38,159 nucleotides of DNA from Planctomycetota bacterium (GTDB lineage Bacteria > Planctomycetota > UBA1135 > GCA-002686595), in the NCBI GenBank assembly GCA_016779225.1, contig JADHNZ010000031.1, forward strand, positions 1 through 38,159, in the 5' to 3' direction. Every line of letters begins with the position of its first letter. The stretch's first letter is position 1. Positions 32,518-38,159 of this stretch are shown here, piece by piece. Made by a program: the position numbers and the translations under genes. Below the pieces are notes generated by a model. The model did not search any database and was not told the origin of the DNA. It worked only from the letters and a program-made list of their open reading frames with translations.

Positions 32518-34977
32518 ATGCTCCGTGCCCTGAGAGTCCCGGGTCCCGCCTCCCTCCTGCCCCTGGCGCTGCTGCTCGCGCTGGGCGCGTGTGGTGGAGG
32601 GGACGGGAGCACGCCCGATGGCAGCGCGGGGGGGTCCTCGGGCGGGACGGACGGGGGAGCTGGAGGCGGCTCCACGGGGGGCGGAGACCCGCGAGGTCCC
32701 GGCACCGCGCTCGACGGGGACTGGGCTCCCGGGCAGGCGGTCGTGGTCCGGGAGGACGACGGCGGTGACGGCGGCGGCGGCGGTGACGGCGGCGGCGGCC
32801 AGGGCGCCGGCCCCGGCAAAGGCACGGCGCTCGACGGGGACTGGGCCGCGGACGCGCCCGGCGAGCACCCTGGAGAGGACCTCGACGACGATCCGGATCC
32901 GCCCGACCCGGCGACGGGCCTCGAGGACCACGGCCAGCCCGGAGCTCCGCTCCTGAGCGACCTCGAGCTCCTCGACGCCGGTGCGCAGGAGCTGCGCGTG
33001 CGGTTCACCACCAGCACGACAGCGTCGCCGCGCCTGCGCTGGTCGGTGGTGGAGACCCTCGAGGGCGCGACCTGGGTCAACGGCCCGCCCGGGACCCAGC
33101 ACGACCTCCTGGTGACCGGCCTGGGCGAGGGCGTGCTGCACCACCTCGAGATCAGCGCCTGGAACGGTGCGGGCATCGGCACCCTCCCCCCCGCGACCTG
33201 GCGCCCGACGGCCGACGGCCGCGTCGTGGAGGGCGAGCTCCGACCCTGGCACCCGGTGGCCCTGCGCTTCGCAGGCCCGACCGCCAGCGAGGTCGACGAC
33301 GCGCCCAACCCGTTCCTGGACCGTCGGCTCTGGGTCGAGTTCACCGCGCCGGATGGCTCCCAGCGCCGCGTCGAGGGATTCTTCGACGGCGACGGCGAGG
33401 GCGGCGGCACCGGCAACCGCTGGACGGTGCGCGCGCACTTCGACGCCCCCGGCGTGCACACCTACACCGTGGGCTTCCGCGAGGGCGCCGGCGTCGCAAC
33501 CACCCTCGACCCGGGAGCGGGTACGGCCGGCACCCTGCACGGCCGCACGGGGCTGCTCACGATCGCACCGCGCAGCCTGGACGCGCCGGGCTTCCTGGCC
33601 AAGGGTCGCCTCGAGTATGTGGGCGCCCACTACCTGCGGTTCACCGAGGGTGAGTGGTTCCTCAAGGGCGGCACCGACAGCCCGGAGAACCTGCTGGGCT
33701 ACGCGGGCATCGACGCCACCTGGGACGAGCCCGGCGGCGTGGACACCACGGGCCTCGTCGCGGGCCTCCACCGCTACCAGCCGCATGTGGCCGACTTCGG
33801 AGCGGCGGGCCTCGGCGACGCCAGCAGCCCCCTGTTCCAGTCCAGCACCACCGGCGTGGACTCGCGCGGACTGGTGGGCGCCCTCGACTACCTCGCGTCG
33901 CGCGGGGTCAACTCCGCCTACTTCCTGCCCATGAACCTGGGCGGGGACGGGCGCGACACCTGGCCCTTCGTCGGGCCCGCGAACGATCCCTACGAGCGCA
34001 CCCACTACGACCTGTCCAAGCTGGCCCAGTGGCGCCTCGTCTTCGAGCACGCCCAGCGCCGGGGGATCCTGCTCCACTTCGTGCTCGGCGAGACCGAGTA
34101 CCCCAACGAGCACTGGCTCGACGACGGCCTCCTGGGCCCGGAGCGCAAGCTCTTCTACCGTGAGCTCGCGGCGCGCTATGGCGACCTGCTCGCGCTGAAG
34201 TGGAACCTCGGCGAGGAGTGCAACCACCCCGTCCCCCGGCTGCGGGAGTTCGCGAACTGGCTGCTCGCCGTGAACGCCTACGACCGCCCTATCGCGTTCC
34301 ACACGCACCCGCTCACCGGCTCCGGGGACTACCCGCCCTATGCCGAGGCCTTGGGAGACCCGCGCTTCTCGATGACCTCCATCCAGGGATCGACCCAGTC
34401 CTCGGGCCTGATGGTCGAGCGCTGGCGCGCTCAGTCCGCGGCCGCAGGGCAGCCGTGGGTCCTGGACTTCGACGAGCAGACCACCGGCCTCACGGACCAG
34501 AACACGACCCAGATGCGCCGCGAGCACCTGTGGGATGTGTACCTCTCCGGCGGCCAGCTCGAGTGGTACTTCGGCTATCACAGCCTGCCCCTGGGAGGCG
34601 ACCTGCGCGCCGAGGACTTCCGCACCCGAGAGGAGATGTGGGACCACATGCGGCACGCGCGCGTGTTCATGGAGAGCCTGCCCTTCTGGGCGATGGAGCC
34701 CATGGACGACGCCGTGACGGATGAGCGCCCGGGCTACGGCGGCGCCGAAGCCTTTGGCCTGCCGGGCGAGGTCTATGCGATCTACCTGCCGATCAGCGAC
34801 CTCCCCCCCACGCTCGACCTCACGGCCGAGGCCGGCGCCTGGCGCGTGCGCTGGTACAACCCGCGCACGGGGATCTGGCACCTCGGTGATGTGGTCAGCG
34901 GCGGCGCGCCGGCCTCGCTGGGTCTGCCCCCGGGCGGCATCGACCAGGACTGGGCGCTGACCGTGCGGCCGCTCTAG
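32518..34977 (+). CDS. Lipoprotein with DUF5060 and glycoside-hydrolase-like region
   Basis: The 819-residue protein starts with a lipoprotein signal ending 'LLALGACGGGDG' (lipobox Leu-Gly-Ala-Cys), so it is anchored by the cysteine to a membrane. A Gly/Asp/Ser-rich linker (about 25-140) holds two copies of 'GTALDGDWA'. A fibronectin-III-like module follows ('RVRFTTSTTASPRLRWSVVE'). Next is a DUF5060 module: 'HPVALRFAGPTASEVDDAPN', 'RVEGFFDGDGEGGG', 'ApGVHTYTVGF' type strands. The rest resembles the TIM-barrel (apiosidase-like, DUF4038) region: 'RGVNSAYFLPMNLGGDGRD', 'ALKWNLGEECNHPVP', 'MTSIQGS', 'PWVLDFDEQTTG', ending with a beta domain 'WRVRWYNPRTGIWHLGD'. Glu in 'GEE' and in 'FDEQ' are candidate catalytic acids. 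Substrate unknown, probably extracellular polysaccharide. Confidence 0.8.
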   Translation: MLRALRVPGPASLLPLALLLALGACGGGDGSTPDGSAGGSSGGTDGGAGGGSTGGGDPRGPGTALDGDWAPGQAVVVREDDGGDGGGGGDGGGGQGAGPGKGTALDGDWAADAPGEHPGEDLDDDPDPPDPATGLEDHGQPGAPLLSDLELLDAGAQELRVRFTTSTTASPRLRWSVVETLEGATWVNGPPGTQHDLLVTGLGEGVLHHLEISAWNGAGIGTLPPATWRPTADGRVVEGELRPWHPVALRFAGPTASEVDDAPNPFLDRRLWVEFTAPDGSQRRVEGFFDGDGEGGGTGNRWTVRAHFDAPGVHTYTVGFREGAGVATTLDPGAGTAGTLHGRTGLLTIAPRSLDAPGFLAKGRLEYVGAHYLRFTEGEWFLKGGTDSPENLLGYAGIDATWDEPGGVDTTGLVAGLHRYQPHVADFGAAGLGDASSPLFQSSTTGVDSRGLVGALDYLASRGVNSAYFLPMNLGGDGRDTWPFVGPANDPYERTHYDLSKLAQWRLVFEHAQRRGILLHFVLGETEYPNEHWLDDGLLGPERKLFYRELAARYGDLLALKWNLGEECNHPVPRLREFANWLLAVNAYDRPIAFHTHPLTGSGDYPPYAEALGDPRFSMTSIQGSTQSSGLMVERWRAQSAAAGQPWVLDFDEQTTGLTDQNTTQMRREHLWDVYLSGGQLEWYFGYHSLPLGGDLRAEDFRTREEMWDHMRHARVFMESLPFWAMEPMDDAVTDERPGYGGAEAFGLPGEVYAIYLPISDLPPTLDLTAEAGAWRVRWYNPRTGIWHLGDVVSGGAPASLGLPPGGIDQDWALTVRPL
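32701..32846 (+). repeat. Direct repeat inside the lipoprotein linker
   Basis: A 26-base unit at 32701-32726 recurs at 32821-32846 with one mismatch, an exact 120-base step. Both encode 'GTALDGDWA'. The region between is Asp/Gly-rich low-complexity sequence ('DGGDGGGGGDGGGGQG'). It looks like an internal duplication of the spacer. Confidence 0.85.
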
Positions 34978-35011
34978 GCACCGCGCAGAGGCCGGGTCGC
35001 CGCGCGGAGCC

Positions 35012-36664
35012 CTAGGCCAGGACGCGCGAGGGATCCAGGCGACGAAGGGCTCGGCCGCCCAGGAGGGAGAGCGCCCCGACGAGCCCGAGGGCGAACGCGC
35101 AGGCCGCGCCGAGCCCTGCGAGCTGGGCGAACAGGCCCTCCCCCAGCAGCCGCGCCGTTCCAAGGGAGACGCCAACGGCCGGGGCCACGACGAGCCCCAC
35201 CACGGCCAGGTTCGCGAGGGAGTGCAGCATCACTCGCCCCATGCTCTGCAGGGTGCCGACCTCGCCGGGAGTGAAGCGCACGGGCGCCACGAGAAAGGAG
35301 AGGTTCTCCACGCAGCCCCAGACCAGGGCGAGGACGGGCGCCGCTGCTGCGAGGACCAGGTCGAGCTCACGCACGCCGCCTGCAAGGGCCGCGCGCAGCA
35401 CGAGAGCACCTGAAACCAAGAGCCCCGCCACGAGGGCGCCGGGAAGGACCGAGGCGAGGAAGGTCTGGCTGGCCGGGAGCGGCCACGCCTTGACCTCCTG
35501 CATGCGGTCGAGGTCCGCGCGCAGGTCGGCCCGGATCGTCGTCGAGAGGTGGTAGGTCGAGAGGGCAAGGACGAGCACGGCGCCGCCCGCGTGGTCCTGC
35601 ACCAGGACGGTGCCGAGGAAGACCGCCAGGGCCAGCTGCAGCAGGGCCACATAGACCACGCGACCAGCCCGACGCAGCAGCTCGGTGGAGCGCAGCCACA
35701 CCAGGGCGCCGAACGGGCCGCGGCCGGCCCACCAGCCCATGCGCCTGCGGGCGGCGCCGCTGTCCGCTCCCATGGCGGCGACGCCCCCGCTGCCGGAACG
35801 CACCCGCGCGATGCGCTGGGCGAGGTCCCTGCTCGTTTCGATGGAGACCTCGCGGAAGTCGATCGGCAGGCGCACGGTCAGCTGGTAGAGGGCGACGAGG
35901 ACCCCCACGCAGGCGGCCGTGCGCAGCAGTGCCGCCGCGGCGGTCGTGGCGGCCATGGCCCAGGTGAAGGGCGCCAGGGGCAGGGTGCCCCAGCGTACGA
36001 GGGGGTGGTCGAGGAGCTCGCGCGCCCGGTCTCCGTCGAGCGCGCCCGCGGGGAAGAGCTCGCGCGCCTCGGTGAGGATCAGCGGGATGCCGATCAGCAC
36101 CGGGAGGAGCAGCAGCCTCAAGAGCCCGCGCGGCACGCGCGCGGCGAGCCGGCTGGCCAGCCCGTCCGAGACCGACAGGGCCAGGGCCAGGAGCTGGGCC
36201 ACGATCGGGATCAGGAGGATCGCGAGTGCCGCCGGCGGCCAGGCGTGGGCCGGTGAGGGCATGTTGCGCGCGAGGAGCGCCCCGAGGATGGCCGCGAAGG
36301 GGAGGCCGCGCACGAGCATGCGGGAGAGGCGGTAGCGCACGAGGTCCGCCCGCGGCACGGGTGCGGAGAGCAGGCGCTCGAGCTCCTCCGGCGGCAGGTA
36401 CACCCCGCGGTGGGCGATCCCGTTCACAACCGCGATCAGGAGCAGGGCGCTGAGCATCACGCCGGCGAGCTGGCGGCGGAGACCGGCGTCGGAAGAGCCG
36501 TCGAGGAGAGGAGCCTGCAGGAACGCGCCGCCGACCCACAGGCCCAGCAGCCCGAGGATCAGGAGAGCGGAGAGCAGCCCCCTCGGCGAGCGCAGGCTGC
36601 GCAGCACCCGTCGGCGCCAGGCCTGCCGCTGCAGGCGCGCCAGGGCCCGCAGGCCGGGGTGCAT
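35012..36664 (-). CDS. ABC-2-type exporter permease
   Basis: The 550-residue protein has 12 or so hydrophobic segments ('LSALLILGLLGLWVGGAFL', 'GVMLSALLLIAVVNGIA', 'AALAILLIPIVAQLLALAL', 'VYVALLQLALAVFLGTVLV', 'LVLAAAAPVLALVWGCVENL'), arranged as two related halves. The motif 'YLPPEELERLLSAPVPRADL' after the second helix is typical of putative ABC exporters of the 'ABC_export' type. It is encoded directly after the ATPase gene (TGATG overlap at 36664), so the two form one transporter. What it exports is unknown. Position of the start: ATG 36664. A two-half permease suggests one copy with two ATPases. Confidence 0.85.
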   Translation of the reverse strand: MHPGLRALARLQRQAWRRRVLRSLRSPRGLLSALLILGLLGLWVGGAFLQAPLLDGSSDAGLRRQLAGVMLSALLLIAVVNGIAHRGVYLPPEELERLLSAPVPRADLVRYRLSRMLVRGLPFAAILGALLARNMPSPAHAWPPAALAILLIPIVAQLLALALSVSDGLASRLAARVPRGLLRLLLLPVLIGIPLILTEARELFPAGALDGDRARELLDHPLVRWGTLPLAPFTWAMAATTAAAALLRTAACVGVLVALYQLTVRLPIDFREVSIETSRDLAQRIARVRSGSGGVAAMGADSGAARRRMGWWAGRGPFGALVWLRSTELLRRAGRVVYVALLQLALAVFLGTVLVQDHAGGAVLVLALSTYHLSTTIRADLRADLDRMQEVKAWPLPASQTFLASVLPGALVAGLLVSGALVLRAALAGGVRELDLVLAAAAPVLALVWGCVENLSFLVAPVRFTPGEVGTLQSMGRVMLHSLANLAVVGLVVAPAVGVSLGTARLLGEGLFAQLAGLGAACAFALGLVGALSLLGGRALRRLDPSRVLA

Positions 36665-37431
36665 CAGGCCTCGTCCCCCTCCGCGGTCAGCTCGAGGAAG
36701 ACCTCCTCCAGGCTCGACTCCGCGCGCGCCGCGCGCAGCTCGGCCAGCGTCCCCGAGAACACCACGCGCCCCCGTGAGAGCACCAGCAGCCGGTCGGCCA
36801 TGGCCTCGACCAGATCGAGCTGGTGCGAGGAGAGGACCACCGCGGTGCCCTCACTGGCCAGCTCGCGGATCGCCGTACGAGCACCGCGGATCCCGCGCGG
36901 GTCGAGGCCCGCGAGGGGCTCGTCCAGCAGCACGACCGCGGGGTTCGAGAGCCAGGCCTGAGCGATGGCCAGCTTCTGGCGCATGCCGCGCGAGAGCTCC
37001 GAGCCGAGGGCGCTGGTCCGCTCCGCGAGCTCGAAGCGCTCGAGCAGCACGCGCGCGCGCTCGCGGTGGTCCTCCACGCCGTAGAGGTGCGCGGTGAACT
37101 CGAGGTGCTCCGCCACCGTCAGGGCGTCGAAGGGGCGCGGATCGTCCGGAACCCATGCGAGGGAGCGCTTGGCCTCCACCTCGGACCGCGCGAGGTCGCA
37201 GCCCGCGACCTCGACCGAGCCTCCCTGCAGGGGAAGCACGCCCGCGATGCTGCGCAGGGTGGTCGTCTTGCCCGCACCGTTCGGCCCCAGCAGGCCGAGC
37301 ACCTCCCCACGAGCGACCTCGAGGTCGAGGCCCTGCACGGCGGGGCGGCCGCCATAGCTGCGCGTGAGTCCGCGCACCCGCAGGACCGGCGGGTGCCCTG
37401 CGGCTCCGGAGTCACCCGAGGACTCAGCCAT
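36664..37431 (-). CDS. ABC transporter ATP-binding protein
   Basis: The 255-residue ATPase drives the permease encoded next to it. Walker A is 'GLLGPNGAGKTTTLRSIAG' (Gly49-Thr56), the Q-loop region is 'SLAWVPDDPRPFDALTVAEH' (with Asp in place of the usual Gln), the signature is 'LSRGMRQKLAIAQAWLSNP', Walker B 'VVLLDEPLAGLDPRGI', and the H-loop 'SSHQLDLVEAMADRLLVLS'. ATG 37431 is chosen since the upstream in-frame stretch is the end of the ArsC-like gene. It overlaps that gene by eight bases. This is the class that pairs with ABC-2 exporters (drug, lipid or polysaccharide). The Q-loop change is worth noting but may be a family variant. Confidence 0.95.
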   Translation of the reverse strand: MAESSGDSGAAGHPPVLRVRGLTRSYGGRPAVQGLDLEVARGEVLGLLGPNGAGKTTTLRSIAGVLPLQGGSVEVAGCDLARSEVEAKRSLAWVPDDPRPFDALTVAEHLEFTAHLYGVEDHRERARVLLERFELAERTSALGSELSRGMRQKLAIAQAWLSNPAVVLLDEPLAGLDPRGIRGARTAIRELASEGTAVVLSSHQLDLVEAMADRLLVLSRGRVVFSGTLAELRAARAESSLEEVFLELTAEGDEA

Positions 37432-37792
37432 CCAACCAGTCGTCCAGGGAGGCGGGCGGCCGCGCGAGGAGCGCCTCACGGCCGTCATCCACGACGGGGC
37501 GCTGCATCAGCCGCGGCTCGCGGGCGAGCAGGTCCAGTAGGGCGGAGGCCCCATCGTCCTGGCGCCCCCCGGACTCGGAGAAGAGCGCGTCGCCAAGGCG
37601 CACGAGGACGCGCGCCTCGCCCCCCAGCCGATGCACGAGCCCCTCGAGCTCCTCCCGCGAGAGGGGCTCCTCGAGGTAGAGGCGCACGCGGTGCGGGTGC
37701 TGCCGCGCCTCGAGGCACGCAAGGGCCGCGCGCGACTTGGAGCAGCGCGGGTTGTGGAGCAGGACCACGGGCCCTCGGCTGGAGGAGGTCAT
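37424..37792 (-). CDS. ArsC/Spx-family thioredoxin-fold protein
   Basis: The 122-residue protein matches the glutaredoxin-type arsenate reductase family: 'VVLLHNPRCSKSRAALACLE' with the redox Cys17 in the HNPxCSKSR motif, then 'LEEPLSREELEGLVHRLGG', and near the end 'LMQRPVVDDGREALLARPPA', which fits the substrate-arginine block (QRPVV). In ArsC these residues reduce arsenate using glutathione and glutaredoxin; the related YffB has no arsenate activity. No other arsenic gene is nearby: it is between a ferredoxin and an ABC exporter. The first codon of the exporter ATPase lies inside its end. The function is therefore left as family only. Confidence 0.85.
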   Translation of the reverse strand: MTSSSRGPVVLLHNPRCSKSRAALACLEARQHPHRVRLYLEEPLSREELEGLVHRLGGEARVLVRLGDALFSESGGRQDDGASALLDLLAREPRLMQRPVVDDGREALLARPPASLDDWLDG

Positions 37793-37821
37793 GCGCTCTG
37801 GCTGCGTGAGGCTCGGGATGC

Positions 37822-37864
37822 GGCCCGCTCCGCCCGACCGCCCGCGGCCGCCGGGGAGCGGGCC
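37822..37864 (-). terminator. Hairpin between the ferredoxin and ArsC-like genes
   Basis: GGCCCGCTCC (37822-37831) pairs with GGAGCGGGCC (37855-37864) over a 23-base loop that can itself fold (CCGCGG core). It starts seven bases past the ferredoxin stop on the minus strand. No T-tract. Confidence 0.5.
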
Positions 37865-37870
37865 CTGGGC

Positions 37871-38155
37871 TCAGCGGTCCGCGGGGCGAACGCTGATGTC
37901 GCCGTTCACGACTAGGCGGCAGCCCAGGCGGGCACCCTCCTCGCCGGTGGCCATCTCGACGGTCTCGAGCTCCTCCTCGTCCGGGGCGTTCACATGGTCG
38001 GCGCCCTCGGTGATGACGACGCAGCAGGTGCCGCAGGAGCCCACCGTGCAGCCGAAGTCCGCCGGGGCGTTGTTGGACTGGCAGTGGTCGAGGAAGCTGG
38101 TCCCCTCGGGGACCTCGTGGGTCTCGCCGGTCTTCAGGAAGGTGATCTTGGGCAT
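37871..38155 (-). CDS. [2Fe-2S] ferredoxin
   Basis: The 94-residue protein is a small electron carrier. Cluster ligands are Cys36, Cys41, Cys44 ('FGCTVGSCGTCCVVITEG') and Cys79 ('GARLGCRLVVNGDI'), the C-x4-C-x2-C...C pattern of plant/adrenodoxin-type ferredoxins. The start 'MPKITFLKTGETHEVPEGTS' fits the beta-grasp fold. ATG 38155 lies four bases from the window end, so its upstream region cannot be judged. An extra Cys45 is next to the third ligand and an extra Cys25 lies in the helix before the loop. Its partner reductase is not in view. Confidence 0.93.
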   Translation of the reverse strand: MPKITFLKTGETHEVPEGTSFLDHCQSNNAPADFGCTVGSCGTCCVVITEGADHVNAPDEEELETVEMATGEEGARLGCRLVVNGDISVRPADR

Positions 38156-38159
38156 CGGG

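Noticed and set aside
32269..35175. A 968-codon minus-strand open frame opposite the lipoprotein gene
   Set aside because: Shadow frame: repetitive Val/Glu/His composition, no motif, and the plus strand has a signal peptide and recognisable domains.

Overview
The window is 38 kb of very GC-rich DNA (about 70% by eye), densely coded and full of 1-14 bp gene overlaps. The cell looks Gram-negative: it has CMP-KDO synthetase, an N-terminally acylated lipoprotein, TatC and secreted proteins with signal peptides. Secreted propeller proteins, a lysine-rich histone-H1-like protein, a DUF5060 lipoprotein and an MglA/roadblock cluster fit a high-GC planctomycete-like or similar deep-branching bacterium. 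That assignment is inference; no rRNA or marker phylogeny is available here. No insertion sequence, phage gene or CRISPR array was seen.

Layout. 1-2958 (+): tail of an unknown gene, then kdsB, pyrG and a DUF1844 gene in one overlapping run. 3097-4266 (-): glutaryl-CoA-type dehydrogenase. 4514-7295 (+): EI24/CysZ-like membrane protein and metG. 7391-8007 (-): HU and a histone-H1-like Lys/Ala repeat protein. 8008-8483: a gene-free stretch with a perfect inverted repeat and two DnaA-box-like 9-mers. 8484-13065 (-): a five-gene cluster of two TPR-type proteins, two roadblock proteins and an MglA-like GTPase that ends in a membrane anchor. 13208-14791 (-): secreted propeller protein. 14976-17441 (+): promoter, glycine riboswitch, gcvT, gcvH, strong hairpin, and a LipM-like octanoyltransferase. 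17539-21242 (-): tRNA-Gln, cinA, tatC, and a membrane-anchored coiled-coil protein with a BRCT-like end. 21573-24914 (+): coaE, rho, glycosyltransferase. 24969-26543 (-): a second secreted propeller-like protein. 26651-30186 (-): GT2 and GT4 glycosyltransferases, the GT4 carrying a long tryptophan-periodic coiled coil. 30406-31344 (-): trxB. 31463-34977 (+): inositol-monophosphatase-family protein and a glycan-active-type lipoprotein. 35012-38155 (-): ABC exporter pair, ArsC-like protein and [2Fe-2S] ferredoxin.

Genes that work together. The riboswitch, GcvT, GcvH and the LipM-like enzyme form a glycine-cleavage and lipoylation unit. KdsB and the glycosyltransferases serve envelope polysaccharide. 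HU and the H1-like protein are both nucleoid proteins. The MglA/roadblock/TPR cluster looks like a membrane-tethered small-GTPase module and is the best candidate here for an undescribed system.

Across the whole window the tetranucleotide ACGT is almost absent. A by-eye scan found only two copies, both inside the secreted gene at 24969-26543, although roughly a hundred would be expected from base composition. Asp-Val, Tyr-Val, Asn-Val and His-Val pairs use GAT, TAT, AAT and CAT before GTN even though C-ending codons dominate otherwise. A second genome-style signal is a recurring -10-like hexamer (TATCCT, TAGAAT, TAGATT, TAGGCT, TAGCTT), often 6-9 bases before a start codon, which suggests leaderless or near-leaderless transcripts.
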